The notes under the pieces were generated by a model. The model had not been told where the DNA came from. It made no database searches and saw only the letters and a list, made by a program, of their open reading frames with translations. The translations under genes were made by a program, and so were the position numbers. Below, piece by piece: positions 32,512 to 43,757 of a DNA stretch of 64,000 nt; the first letter of the stretch is position 1, and the number at the start of each line of letters is the position of its first letter. The stretch is from Epiperipatus broadwayi (Eukaryota; Onychophora; Udeonychophora; Euonychophora; Peripatidae): positions 6,776,501 through 6,840,500 of the forward strand of contig JAQFVV010000030.1 in NCBI GenBank assembly GCA_028023455.1, read 5' to 3'.

Positions 32512-33165
32512 AAGAAATAAGACTCCATTTCTGTCTTTTTCAAACAGATTGGCATATTTTCTTTAATATTAAATTATCTTTAACAAAAGCATTTCTTATA
32601 AGTTCAATTGATTAATTTCATCCATTATGTTTCTATATGAATTAATAATTTTAACAAGATATTTACTATTGTTAATTTTTTCAAATTAATTTATTTTATT
32701 CCTTTTGAAAAATCTTTGAAAATTTTTTTTGTTGTATTTATTTTTAGCTGTAATCTGATAGAGTTTGTAACTTGTTTAACAGTTCAAAAATACTATTCAT
32801 GATAGAATTAGCATTATCTATAAAATCCAGATGACTTAAACAATCTCAATTTATTTTTACTCTTTTTGTTTCCTATTTTTAATTGGTAAATATTTGCTAT
32901 AAAATTGCTGTAACATTTTTTGAAAAAATGGAATCAACTAGTCAAAGTCCTTGCCATTGTTAACCTTGTTAAAGTAGTTATGTAGTCTAATTACTGCTAT
33001 CATATTTTAATAAGTATTCTTAAGAACTTAATAATCTAGCTAGATTAATATGATGCTTCAAAGTTTTAATTAGAAACAAATGCTTCTAGGATTAAACGTC
33101 TTTTCATATTGTATAAATCCAAAGCATCATAATCTCTATACTTATTGCTTATTTCTATAACTTTA

Positions 33166-33463
33166 ATATTTAGATGTAATCTATATATGATAACATGTTT
33201 AACTCAAAATTATTATTTTGGATAGTTTAAGTCCTAAGTATTCAAGATGATTTGTAATGATTTTAGCAAAGATTTTAGTTACAACAGATAGAAAACTGAT
33301 AGGTCTATAATTTCATATTTAGATGTAATCTATATATGATAACATGTTTAACCCCAAATTATTATTTTGGATAGTTTGAGTCCTAAGTATTCAAGATGAT
33401 TTGTAATGATTTTTGCAAAGATTTTAGTTACAACAGATAGAAAACTGATAGGTCTATAATTTC
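33166..33463 (-). repeat. 149-bp tandem duplication inside the LINE RT region
   Basis: 33166-33314 and 33315-33463 are head-to-tail copies with only a few substitutions. Both include the NYRPIS/VVTKIFAKI-coding sequence. The low divergence means the duplication is younger than the element itself. Confidence 0.8.
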
Positions 33464-33500
33464 TAATATTTTCTTTTTCAGCTCTCTTAAATATCACACA

Positions 33501-34640
33501 GTTCTATTTTTTTTAATCATATGGTATATCCTTATCATTTACATATCACTGGTAATATGTGATAAAATGTACAATTTTACTTATTTTGTCTTTACTTTTG
33601 ATTTTCCTAATATTGGTGGTTGAGATATGAACAATAGTTATTATTGCTAGTATTATGTTTTATGTCAATGATTTTTTTTAGTATTGCAATTATCAGAAAT
33701 GATTGAAGCTCATCTGAAGGTTACTGAATTATCATTTTACATTTTTTATATAAAATATCTGTCTTGAAGGAGTAAAGAATTTATCAAAGATTTTAAAAAT
33801 CCAGATCTCAATTTTGTTGAAATAGTTTGATATGAAGTTTAACAGAAGTTCTTGTCTCAGTATGTTTATGAAGTACTGTAGTCTTATAAGATTGAAGACT
33901 GATTTTTCTATCAGTTTTTAAGTGGCCACTGGTATTATATAGTGATGCATCATGCTTTAGTTCACTTGTTGGAGGATAACGGTAATCTCCAATATGTGAT
34001 TTGGAAAATTACATTGAGTAATATGGCCAGTTTTAATGAAAACTTTCATGAATATTTAAGAATATTGATTGGCAAGTCCAGCTTAATTTCTTGTTTCGTT
34101 TATAAAATATTCACTAATGAGTCATGTAATGTGGGAAATATTCTTTGAAAATGATTAATTTAGATTGTTTAGAGCATAGTGTACTTTTTCTTATAAAATT
34201 TTTCAATTATGATCTTTGTAAAATCATTGTATTGGTTTATATTCAGTTGATAAGATTCTTAGGTCAGTGCATTTTTAAGAGTGTGTATCAGTTTTAGATT
34301 ATTATCTACTTTTTTTTTGAATATTCAAATCTAATTGTCAATCTGCTTGGTCAATATGATTAAGTTATATTGGGTTTTATAAAGACTTTTGTCCAAGTTT
34401 GTTTTTTTAACGATGTATATTACTTTGAAATGTATTGTTTAAATTCAAAAATTTAATTTTTAAATAGTTCTATAAGAGCCATTATTAATATTTTTAAATT
34501 GATCGCACTTGATGTTTAATAGAATCATTACTAATTATTGAACTATCTGTTCTATCACTTTTCCTTAGCTAAATTATGAAATATTTTGATTACAAGTATA
34601 ATGTATATACTTGAACTTTAGATGTAATTAGAGGGAATTT
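33501..34640. other. No clear gene; possibly more RTE
   Basis: AT-rich. It may be the upstream part of the decayed RTE, but I see no endonuclease motif. Confidence 0.3.
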
Positions 34641-34990
34641 GAACACAGACTTTCAAGCTCCCTTCAGCTATCCACTCTATTCCATATAACCGATACACAT
34701 GACTACATATATGTGAAAAAGATAAATGATGTCCAATATAAGTATTTCATGCTGAATTAGCACTCATCGGTTGATACAGATAATAATCTCCCACACTTAT
34801 ATGTAATCAGTGCTAAGTTTATATTAAGATCTTCAAACTTTAATGGACAGACTTTAATCTTCTCCACCCTCCAACTTTTCAGTTATCTAGGTAGAGAAGA
34901 CAAGTCTGTCCATTAAAGTTTGAAGCTACTTTAATGTAAACTGAGCATTGATTATATATATATGTTGAAGATGATGATCTGGACCAAATC
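34641..34990 (-). mobile_element. F1 element with inverted duplication
   Basis: Shares AACACAGACTTTCAAGC, the hammerhead, CTCCCACACTTATATGTAAT and TTAATGGACAGACTTTAATC with other F1 copies. A perfect 24-bp inverted pair (34831-34854 and 34902-34925, CTTCAAACTTTAATGGACAG with its complement) shows the same snap-back form. At the right end the stem I strand GATGATGATCTGGACCAA recurs in the opposite orientation and is then cut off. Confidence 0.7.
34721..34792 (-). ncRNA. F1 hammerhead ribozyme, copy D
   Basis: On the - strand: CCGATGA (complement of 34764-34770), stem II GTGCT/AGCAT with an AATTC loop, GAAA (complement of 34745-34748), then ATACTTATA with the cut after the last A and TTGGAC. 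The invariant U of CUGA is replaced by C, which should abolish cleavage. Otherwise the fold is kept. Confidence 0.65.
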
Positions 34991-35113
34991 CCCTCTATGT
35001 AAATTGATTGAATGAATTTTTTTTCATCCATTTACTGCCTCCCAAGTTTATAATAAAATGACTAAAGACAAGTGATTTTATTAAATTATCAGATTTATTA
35101 ATATTTAGCTTTT

Positions 35114-36066
35114 TTTTTTCTTTTTTTATTTAAAAAAACTATATTTACATTTGATTCAGTACATACATCGTAACAATCATTACTTTAAAAAATAAATTAA
35201 GTTCAAATGTATCCAGTAAATTACATTATCTCCACCTTTCATTTAATCAGTGTTCTGTAAGTGCATTCAGCTCCACATTTCACACCTTGTAGGAACATAA
35301 CCACCCCATACCAATAAAAACGTTTTTCTTGGCCAAAATTTCAAACCTTTATAAAACATGTCATCCCATTCTTTTTCCATTTTTTTTTTTCAAATATATC
35401 TTCTTTTTATCAAAGATCAGAGCACACCTAGATATCCATATTGCTCTCATTACATGCACAATAACTATGGCATTATGAGGCTTGAATAAAACAATGTTTT
35501 CTTTAAATAAGAGTCTTAGATTCACAATAGGCTTATGAAAGACCATAGATCTCAAATCACTAAAGGCTGTACATTCCTCCATCAGGTGAAGAAAGGTCTC
35601 GTTGGATCTGTTACAGCATTTGCATAGATCATCCAGGCCCATTTTCAGCCTTCGGTTTAAAAAAGTGGTGGTTGGCAAAATTCCATTTATCAATCTGAAA
35701 ATAAATTTCATAACAGACTGTGATGTACAAATAGATTGGAAATTTTTTAGAATTTTTTTTAATGAGGCATTGAGCCAGGAGTTTTCATTAGAAAGCTCTC
35801 TATTTTTTAGCTCTTTATATTTTAAATTATCTAAGGTCTCTAAGTTTAGATCATCCTGGATATCCCTGTATGCAATCATCATATCATCAAAATAAGATAC
35901 TCCGTCCGACCCCAGGTTAGAATCTATATTAATATTCTGTGTTAGCGGCCTGAGCGAATTATCGTCAGTGATCCTTAAATAAGCTCTTGCCTTAATGAAG
36001 CTCACCAATGACTTAGAGTCAATTAAATTGAGACCCCCTTCTCCAATCGGTAGCTGCATTATTTAT
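35114..36066 (-). mobile_element. 5'-truncated LINE 3' end with zf-RVT domain
   Basis: Flanked by TTTAGCTTTT (about 35104-35113 and 36067-36076), a probable 10-bp target-site duplication. On the - strand it ends in an A-rich tail (T-run at 35110-35130). It carries a 3' UTR of about 230 bp plus the 3' part of ORF2. This is the classical outcome of incomplete target-primed reverse transcription. Confidence 0.75.
35361..36059 (-). pseudogene. LINE ORF2 C-terminus (zf-RVT)
   Basis: An open frame of 232 codons that starts inside ORF2, so its first Met is not a true start. QLPIGEGGLNLIDSKS is the usual end of the reverse-transcriptase thumb region. FIFRLINGILPTTTFLNRR and LCKCCNRSNETFLHLMEEC form the zf-RVT domain (C..C, H, C). 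RAIWISRCALIFD is the typical tail. It has no stop over 230 codons, so the insertion is fairly young. The catalytic domain is missing. Confidence 0.8.
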
Positions 36067-36076
36067 TTTAGCTTTT

Positions 36077-36544
36077 ATATGAAAATATCCATGGACAGTA
36101 AAATAATAGAGTTTGCAGTGTGAATTTATACTATATTTTTGATGATTTTTTTAGAACAAACAATGTTTAATTTGTTATTTTCTGAAGTTACAGCAGTTTC
36201 AGTTTTTTTTTTGAACACCTCTTTTCAAAAATTAACCAATAGATCTTTTATTGAATAGGCTTTGCCATCACTAGATTTTTGGTAGGACAATCTGGTCAGT
36301 ATTCAAGTTGAATTATTTCATTTGTAGAATTCACCTAATATATCTGCATTTATTACTGGAAGAGATTGGAATTGATTTTTGTGGAATGTTCATTTTTTTC
36401 CTTAACAATGAACAGACTTATATTAATTTGGCATCATCTTGGGATTTTTTCAATCTAATTTTAATATTAAGTTCTTTATTAACAGTTTAATGAATACCAT
36501 GTATTATGGAAGTGATTCCATCAGTATAAAGGTCATCATCGTCA
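36077..36544. other. No gene
   Basis: AT-rich; nothing recognisable. Confidence 0.4.
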
Positions 36545-36835
36545 ACCATTATCAATCCACTGCAGGATGAAGGTCTCTCCAAGTTTAATCCATCTTCAAT
36601 CTTTAGCTTCTCTTCTCCATATCCCCCCTGCATACTTACTTATTTCATCCATCCATCTCACATGTGGTCTTTTTCTGGGTTTTTTACAATCTCTTGGAAT
36701 CAGGTTTAAGATTTCAATTGTCCATCTATTATCATCTCTTCTAGCAATATGTACAGCCCAACTCCAATCTTTTAATTTTTTCAATGAGGAGTCAAAGAAA
36801 GAAAGAAAAGGTTGCAATATAGATTATTAAAAGGA
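36545..36835 (-). mobile_element. RTE-type LINE, short 3' fragment
   Basis: On the - strand: WAVHIARRDDNRWTIEIL, then RKRPHVRWMDEISKYAGG. The ATC-rich tail and TTATCAATCCACTGCAGGAT lie at 36530-36566, just as in the copy at 31341. It is truncated at both the 5' end and within the frame near 36790. Confidence 0.8.
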
Positions 36836-37054
36836 AATGATTAGGTATTAAAGAAATATACTATGATAGAATATTGGATTTTTTAAAAAACAAATTAAAT
36901 ACGGTTCTTAAAAAGATTAATGGTAAATTTTTGAAGCAATATAAGATCAAAAGAAGACACTTAAAGATAAATATGCATATATACACACAAAATAGTTTGT
37001 TTAGTTAAAAATGAGTTGATCACCTAACTAACCAGTTTATGGGAATCGTCATAA
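36836..37054. other. No gene
   Basis: AT-rich; nothing recognisable. Confidence 0.4.
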
Positions 37055-37402
37055 ATTGCAATTATATGTTGGACTATTTCCATCACCAAGAATTAATTGC
37101 TACATGTCTTTAGAAAAATTCAAGCTTTATTAAACCTTTCAAATACATTCAACTGTCAGGTTGGTATGTAACGCAATGTTTTGGGTGGTATTATTCTGCT
37201 CTTTTCTTCAGTTGCACTACTAGCATGAGAATTAAACTTACGATCTTTAGACTCATAAATACTGAATTTAAGTTTACACAATAGACTAGTTGGTTAATGT
37301 TATCTTAAATTTAGTATTCACAAATCTAAAGGTTCCAGGTTCAATTCTCATGCTGGTACTATCATTGGTCAGGCTAGCAACATCTGAAGAAAAGAGAATA
37401 AT
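37055..37402. mobile_element. SINE-A head-to-head pair 1
   Basis: The left copy is on the - strand and the right copy on the +; their tRNA-like heads meet near 37275. The right copy shows GACTAGTTGGTTAATG (A-box-like) and GGTTCAATTCTCATGC (B box). The right copy lacks its 3' tail. Confidence 0.7.
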
Positions 37403-37409
37403 AATACTT

Positions 37410-37964
37410 GATGTGATAATATGTCAGACTATTTCTATCATTTATTAATAAATGTTGAATGTATAAAAAAATTACTTTTCAAATACAAACAACTTGTTAG
37501 TAATAATACACAAATAGACAATGGGGATTAGTAATTACATAACGTTTTGATTCTTCAGTCTTCTTCAGCGTTGCTGGCCTGACCAATGACACTATTAGCA
37601 TAGGAGTCAAACTTGCACCGTTATATTCTTGAATATCAAATTTTTTAAGGCAACACTGTAACCAACTGAGCTATCCTGCTAGTTAGTTAGAGCATTGCCT
37701 TAAAAAATGTGACTTTCAAGAATCTAAAGGTGCGAGTCCAACTCCTATACTAATACTATCACTGATTAGGCCAGAAATACATGAAGAAGAGTGGAGAATA
37801 ATACTACTCAAAACATTTTGTAATTCTTAACCTGTGTTGTCTATTTGTGTGTTATTACTAACAAGTTGTTTGTGTTTGAAAAGATTAAATAAAGTTTAAA
37901 ATTTTGTTTGTACATTCAACATTTACTAATAGATTATAGAAATAGTCCAACATATTATCACATC
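37410..37964. mobile_element. SINE-A head-to-head pair 2, 555-bp palindrome
   Basis: Two full SINE-A copies meet head to head at about 37678-37682. The left (- strand) head has TAGCTCAGTTGGTTACAG, a near-perfect tRNA A box; the right has TTAGTTAGAGCATTGCC. Arms reach from GATGTGATAATATG (37410) to CATATTATCACATC (37964). A read-through RNA would form a very long hairpin. Confidence 0.78.
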
Positions 37965-38009
37965 TAATATGCCATCATGACAAACCTTCAGGCAAATAAA
38001 TAAGAAGAA

Positions 38010-38216
38010 TAGTACTATTTGAAATACTGTTATAATATTGTTTTGTGAATATTTATTACCAATTATTGAATGTATTTGAAAAGTTACATAAAGTTTGAAT
38101 TTTTTCTCAAGACATTTAACAATTAATTCTAGATGATAAAAATAGTCTTAACATGTAATTGCAAATAAAATGTCATCATCATGCACTCTTAGACCAATGT
38201 TATCATAATTTCTTTG
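38010..38216 (+). mobile_element. SINE-A, 3' part
   Basis: Shares AAGAATAGTACTATTTGAAA, ATTGAATGTATTTGAAAAGT and GATGATAAAAATAGTC with other SINE-A tails. It ends at the F2 insertion. Confidence 0.6.
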
Positions 38217-38327
38217 GAATAATAAGTTATTAAAACAGGCAAAACTCTCCATACAGTAGTGCCACTCAGTGCAAGCCAGAGTAATTAATGGATGCCAGAA
38301 GGGCTTATGCACAAAATCCCTATCTAG

Positions 38328-38405
38328 TGCCTACTCATCCAATATCCCCAGATGTTTCTAGGTTGTGGCTTTCATCAGTGAGGAGCCTTGGATCTGAGAG
38401 CACTG
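38328..38405 (-). ncRNA. F2 hammerhead ribozyme, left arm
   Basis: CTGATGA (complement of 38372-38378), stem II AAGCCACAACCTA, GAAA, then CATC where the family has CTAGTC; a 4-nt deletion removes most of stem III. Stem I is excellent: TCCTCA/TGGGGA, ATCCAA/TTGGAT, CTC/GAG and GTGC/GCAC-like. This copy shows the long two-part stem I best. Confidence 0.68.
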
Positions 38406-38919
38406 CACCTAGATCTTAGGATCTAATGCAACCTTCCAGCAGCCACCTTTTATCTCTACTTAACTACAAAACTATGAGAATAAAATTGACAACACAATAA
38501 TATTTTCAATCCAAGCTCATTAGCTTATATAGTTATATATATATGAACTCAGTTTAGTCCCTATACATTTTGGTATCTTTGATTCTTTAATAACTATAAC
38601 AACTACTATCCTATTAAGCAGGATTGGTATTAAACCACTAAACATCACATGATCATAATTTCTTATGCTTGCTCATAACTTTATTAAAACAGTCAAAACT
38701 CTCCATACAGTAGTGCCACTCAGTTAAAGCCAGAGTAATCAATGGATGCCAGAAGGCTTGTGGATGAAATCCCTATCTAGTGCCTACTCATCCATTATGA
38801 CTCTATAAGGTAACGAGCTTGGATTGAAAATATTGTTTTCAATTTCATTCTCATAGTTTTGTAGTTCAGTAGAGATAAAAAGTGGCTGCTGGAAAGTTGC
38901 ATTAGATCTTAAGATATAG

Positions 38920-39000
38920 GTGCAGTGCTCTCAGATCCAAGCCTCCTCACTGATGAAACCCACAAGCTAGAAACTAGTCTGGGGATATTTTCAAGCCAAG
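38920..39000 (+). ncRNA. F2 hammerhead ribozyme, right arm
   Basis: CTGATGA (38950-38956), stem II (38957-38969), GAAA (38970-38973), stem III ACTAGT, and the GTC cut after 38979. The inner stem I TCCTCA (38944-38949) pairs with TGGGGA (38980-38985). The outer partner of ATCCAA is displaced by the local rearrangement; it recurs near 39030. The core itself is the best preserved of the F2 set. Confidence 0.7.
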
Positions 39001-39204
39001 CTCATTAGCTTATAGAGTCATATAGGTCTGAGAATATTGGATGAGTAGGCACTAGATAGGGATATTATGTACAAACCTTCTTGCATCTATTGATTACTCT
39101 GGCTTCCACTGAGGGGCACTACTGTATGGAGAGTTTTGCCTATTTTAATAACAATTATGAGCAAGCATTAGAAATGGTGATCATGTGAATAATAAGTTAT
39201 TAAA

Positions 39205-40800
39205 TATGAGAACTAAAATATATAAATGTAAGAAAAGTATAGTTTTTTCCTCATTTAAATATTTTGTTAGAAGATTGATTTCTTTCTTATTTATTTTTAA
39301 TCTGTGTCAGTTATATTGTTACTTGAAAGGGACAAAGTAGCAGATAAGATGATATAGCGTCATATTTTTAGATTTTAACCTCAGCCAAGTAAATTGATGG
39401 CATTTAAAAAATTAATATTATTAGGCTAGGGTAAAAATGAACACAAGACAAATTAGTTTTATTGAAGGTATTTCTGTTTGTTAAAAAAAATTACCATAAT
39501 AAGAGTAGTATACTGACATAACAAGTCTAACTAGCATGTACGTTTCTATATTGAATACTCTGAATGATATAGAAAAAATCGGAGTCATTATCATTATCTG
39601 GGAAATGATATCTTCTGATTCATGCTTACATCACTTCTATTCCATGCCTATAAATTAAGTTTGAAGTCTAATGTCTCTTTTTTTCTCAATACACTTTTGT
39701 TGCTGGACAAATAATGTATTCGTGCAAGGTTTGTCAGAGGCAGTCTAATTGTTAGGTAGTAATTTTACTTTTTGTTAGACCAATATGTATATTTAAATAA
39801 TATAATATGTAATTCATCATAATGGCTTGTACATATATGTAATAAAATGTAATCTGTATTTAACCATAAAAGTTTATATTTGATTAGTTATATAATGTTT
39901 AGCACATATGTCCACCACATAAGTGAACTAAATTTGTTAATCAGAAATGTTTTAATAGAAATACAATTTAACTTATTGCATATATGTATTTCTGTAAATA
40001 AACTTGTGGTTACTTATTCCATTCAACTTTTCATTGAGTCAAATAAGAATAAAGGTACATGCATTCTACATCCATAGTCTTCTTTGAGAGCCTTTAATCA
40101 TAGTAAAATTCACAAGATTTCAAAATCGTAATTTCCCAAATTTAAATTTTGGGTTAATATTTCCTAGGGGTTCTAACTCATTTGTTTTAACCTGGATTGG
40201 AAACCAAATTAAGAAGCTGAAATTCCTACCTAAAAATACTAGACTGCTATAGAAATAATGAGAGAAAAGATTATGGTTAAATAAGCTTTTAATAGGAGGC
40301 AGTGAAAAATTACCCCCCCCCCCCCGTGATTTGAAGTTATCTCTTTTTGACAGAATTGATGTATAATTTTCATTTGCTTCTGATCACATTTACGAAGTTA
40401 TATTGTCATTTAAGAGTAATCCATTTTATTTGTTAAAGATTATCTGACTAGATAAAATTTAATATTTTAAGGAGTTTATAAATGTAACGGGTTTGAATCC
40501 AGCTGAAATAGGAACCATTTGTTATTTTGATTAATGAGTATTACGCTATACGTTTTGTTTATTGAACACAATTATATACAATGCATATTTAAAGAATGAA
40601 TATTTTTGAAATGGAAAGCAAGAAATATTAAATATAATTTGTGTTATTTTGTTACTTGGCGTAAACATGAAATATCATTGCGCATTACAGGTTTATTGTA
40701 CCTCAAAAGTTAGCCATTGATTCAAAATTATTGTTTCAATAATTTTTAAACTTTAAAACAAGTCTGTCTTAGTAAAAGTAGAGTTTATTTCAAAAGAATG
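39205..40800. other. No gene upstream of the formin
   Basis: AT-rich with a C-run at about 40314-40325. I see no exon. It may hold the distal promoter of the formin gene or an unrecognised 5' UTR exon. Confidence 0.4.
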
Positions 40801-40956
40801 TTTATATATTTAAAACATTTTGTAACTAAACGTCACAAAATAGGAATGTCGGCAATTTTTGTATTTTAAACATATGATTCACAATGCGCAGGGATACTTT
40901 TATGCTCAGTCTTGCCGTAAACTCTCGCTCATAGAGAGCTACTTACTTAGTATAAG
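40801..40956 (+). promoter_or_regulatory. Proximal upstream region / 5' UTR of the formin
   Basis: GC rises toward the start codon (TCTTGCCGTAAACTCTCGCT). A TAG at 40948-40950 is in frame with the start codon, so translation cannot begin further upstream in this exon. No TATA box is obvious. Confidence 0.45.
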
Positions 40957-40965
40957 ATGGCGGCG
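40955..40965 (+). promoter_or_regulatory. YY1-like motif over the start codon
   Basis: AAGATGGCGGC is the classical YY1 core and also places the ATG in a good Kozak context (A at -3, G at +4). In many animal genes this motif lies just downstream of the transcription start, which would make the 5' UTR very short. Confidence 0.45.
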
Positions 40966-41124
40966 CATTTCGTTTGCAGGGTTCAATATCTGGATGATAC
41001 TGATCCATTTTCCAGTACATCGTTTCCTGAACCTGCACGCCCGCCATTATTTACTTTTAATAAAAACATTCCCTTATTAAATCAAATCGCAAGTGTCCAT
41101 CGGTTATTAAAAGCCCCGCAAAAA
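40957..41124 (+). CDS. FHOD: FHOD-family formin, exon 1
   Basis: Formins of the FHOD group nucleate and bundle actin filaments; the N-terminus holds a GTPase-binding domain followed by an armadillo-type FH3 domain. The exon encodes 56 residues. VQYLDDTDPF, FPEPARPPLFTF and VHRLLKAP correspond closely to the start of vertebrate FHOD1/FHOD3 and insect Fhos. The start is secure: an in-frame TAG lies 9 nt upstream, and the protein begins exactly where FHOD proteins begin. The donor is GTAGGT at 41125 (phase 0); using the GT at 41129 would break the match. The remaining formin domains (FH1, FH2) must lie outside the window. Confidence 0.93.
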
Positions 41125-41329
41125 GTAGGTAACACATGAAGTTTTCCCGTAGTCGGTGAATTGGCTAGCGATATTTAAATCTGTTGATTTCTTATATTGA
41201 TGTTTTCACATTTTATCTAATAATTTTGCTTTATTATTACAAAATATTTTAAAATTTAATTTGATATTTTATAAATGAACTGAAAGTTTACTAATTAGTA
41301 ATTAGATTTTTTAAAACTTTTTGTAACAG
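41125..41329 (+). other. FHOD intron 1 (205 bp)
   Basis: Phase 0, GTAGGT...TTTTTGTAACAG. Splicing joins CAAAAA to TTAGACGAC, giving QKLDDSTLQL, the equivalent of HKLDDCTLQL in vertebrates. Confidence 0.9.
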
Positions 41330-41454
41330 TTAGACGACTCTACCCTCCAATTATACAAGTTTAACGAGTCCGGGCAAGGTGATTATGGCTCTTATCTGGA
41401 TTTGGAGTCTACAATCGCCGAACAGAGTGAAGAGTTTGAAGGATTTAATGACAA
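41330..41454 (+). CDS. FHOD: FHOD-family formin, exon 2
   Basis: 125 nt in frame with exon 1. It encodes LDDSTLQLYKF, GDYGSYLDLESTIAEQ and EEFEGFND, matching the end of the FHOD GTPase-binding domain (YLDLE.T.AEQ..E.EGF). The donor is GTAAGT at 41455. The exon ends in phase 2 with AA, so the next exon must supply the third base of the codon. The - strand exon at 63252-63310 does exactly that. Confidence 0.93.
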
Positions 41455-43743
41455 GTAAGTACGATTAAATTTATGATTTTTATATTTTTTGAAAACATAT
41501 TAATAATTGTGATTGTAATATTTTATTTGTAAATTTATGAAGCTTATGAAATAAACAATTTATTTCCATAAATATCGTTGAGGTTAAAAGTTATGTTTAA
41601 GACGAATGTTAGATAATATTAAATGTTTGTTGCCAAAATTAACTACATTCCGTTGGTAGAAAATCGGTGACTGAAAATTTGCTATTAATATCTAGAACAA
41701 ACTTTTCTTAATGTAAGCAAATAATATACTGTGTATATAAAAGAAACAAAGAAATGAAATTAACTAGATTAAAGTATCTATGTAGGTAATTAATGATATG
41801 AGACAATTTCATCAATGAAGATGAATTTGTTTTTAGAGTTTAATTTGCCCTATACTAATATTTGTGGAGTAGACATATTAATTACTAAGGAAATGGCGTA
41901 GAACCCACCATTTACTATTTTTTCCCTATTTACTACGGATTTGTGTATATTAAAGAATCGCTTGTTTTTGCGATTGTAAACAAAATTAACCACCCGCATA
42001 TTTTATTGCATTTAATCTATATATGTTAAATTTTCGCTATTACGTAGATAATTAAATATTGAGAATTTCAAATCGTCAAAAATTAAATATCATTTTTATG
42101 AATCTACTTTTTATGGGAGTCCACTGATACACATTTCCCCTCTAAAACATTGCCCTTGATGTATATCTTTATCCAGCAAAAATATTCTTTATTATCTGAA
42201 GGAATGTTTATATAAGTGTATTCAGTTATTAATTGGAAATAAATAGACTTGAGATCCGTGCTTATCTTTATTATTAGGAAAATTGTTAATTAAGAAAATG
42301 GATAAACATGTACCTATATCCTCGCAAGTGTTTATACATTTCTCAACCCTAACGGATGTTTTTGCATCTTTCGGTAAGCCATCAATTCAAAGCTAAGGAT
42401 AAACATGCTTAAACTAGTGCATCTATATATACCCTTCAAAATCTTACAAAAGTAATGAAAAGGCTTTTATTGATCTTTTTTTTTGATAATTCATTAATTT
42501 TGAGTTAATATCGAGTTTCGTCTCTTTGTATTATTTCTACTCATCTTATATTACATATAAATTTTTCATCCTATTTACTGCATCAATTTTTTTTTTGAGA
42601 GAAAAAGGTTCTGCTAAACATTAAACTCATTGTTGATCAAGTTCCCAATTTTTTATTTGCTACACACAACTTCATCTATCAAGTTTAAACAAATTCTTAA
42701 TTCAATATCCATCTTTGTTATTAATTCTTACAATTTTATAAATAATCATTTAGAATAGTTATAATAAATTCTGCTATTAATATCTTATCTAGTAGTTTAC
42801 AATTAGCTCAATTCGAATTGTTCCTCTCAAGAAAAGTATTCTCTCTTATTAGTTAGGTTAATAAAAGTAAGGGCAAGTGTTTTAATATTACTGCAATAAA
42901 TCTGTGCTATTTAAAAAAAACAAACAAATTAAATGTGACATAATTTCTCTTATCTCTGACAATTATTAATTCTTTTTGTACTCTTATCTCTGACAATTAT
43001 TAATTCTTTTTGTACTTTAAATAAGAATCAAAATAGATAGATTAAAGATAAACACAACTTTAACTTTGATTTGTATTTTATCCAATGTTTACCAAGATCC
43101 TAGGTTCTGTTTTAATGCCTCTAATATAAGGATATTTAAATCATACCTATAATGAACATATAATATCAACTTTAAGAAATATAATGTAAACAATAATCTT
43201 TCTTAGGATAAACTTAAAAAAAGATTTCAAGAAATCATTTGTCAAAACTCACACATTTATCATGCATACTATTAAGGACAGACAGAAAATCTTACTATTT
43301 GCATTGTCTTTAAATCTGCCTTTAATTTAGTTGAAGAATATCACAACATCTCGTCTTGGTTTTAGTCTTAAATAATTATCTATAGAAAGATAATCTTAAA
43401 AAAAAACCCTATTTCTGGACTTGTGATTTAATTAAAGAAATTTCTTAAGATTTGCCCCTCTAGCTGCTTTTCTTTTTGTTAAATATATAAATCTGCTTTT
43501 AAAAAGAATAGAAATAGCCTTACAGGTGTTGCACTTAAAATCACTTTTGATTGTTGTTTATGACATCTTATTTTCTCTTTCAATGCATCATATTCATCAT
43601 AGTTGATGCCTTAAAAAATTTTCAATATAGCACCTGCTCCATTATACATTAAGATAAACAATTTCCTAAAATTTTTGTGAATATTTTTATTAATATTTCA
43701 GAAGATGATAATCATCTGTTTGTGAAATGGTTACAAATGCTGA
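41455..43743 (+). other. FHOD intron 2, first part
   Basis: AT-rich intronic sequence. No further exon on the + strand. It contains a 35-bp tandem duplication at 42951-43018. Confidence 0.6.
42951..43018. repeat. 35-bp tandem duplication
   Basis: CTCTTATCTCTGACAATTAT with TAATTCTTTTTGTA is repeated twice in perfect head-to-tail copies, so it is recent or is an assembly artefact. Confidence 0.75.
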
Positions 43744-43757
43744 ATAAAAGAAACAAA

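Larger units (their letters stand above)
31341..33500 (-). mobile_element. Decayed RTE-type LINE with reverse transcriptase motifs
   Basis: On the - strand the 3' end (31341-31600) carries the (ATG)n-type tail and the C-terminal region (HITPAHF... on the + strand is its complement). About 31710-31895 encodes NRMKLGWSAFGR-like sequence including CVLPVLTYGSETWTL, an RTE/LINE hallmark (PxLxYGxExW). A degenerate partial second copy of the same region seems to follow at 31910-32150. Near 33230-33310 the frame reads NYRPIS followed by VVTKIFAKIITN, the reverse-transcriptase motif. It is interrupted by SINE-B at 32405-32511 and carries a 149-bp tandem duplication. Its 5' limit is not defined. Confidence 0.75.
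38235..39186. mobile_element. F2 retrozyme-like inverted dimer, 952 bp
   Basis: Flanked by an 18-bp perfect duplication, GAATAATAAGTTATTAAA (38217-38234 and 39187-39204). The last bases also match the F2 end, so the true duplication may be shorter. A - strand unit with a hammerhead comes first, followed by part of a second unit. The sequence then turns over near 38800 into a + strand unit with a hammerhead, ending in GGTGATCATGT. The right unit contains a local rearrangement of about 50 bp just after the ribozyme (38990-39030). Confidence 0.8.

Noticed and set aside
37640-37720. tRNA genes on both strands
   Set aside because: A and B boxes are good, but there is no acceptor-stem pairing or anticodon arm, and the sequence continues into a SINE body.
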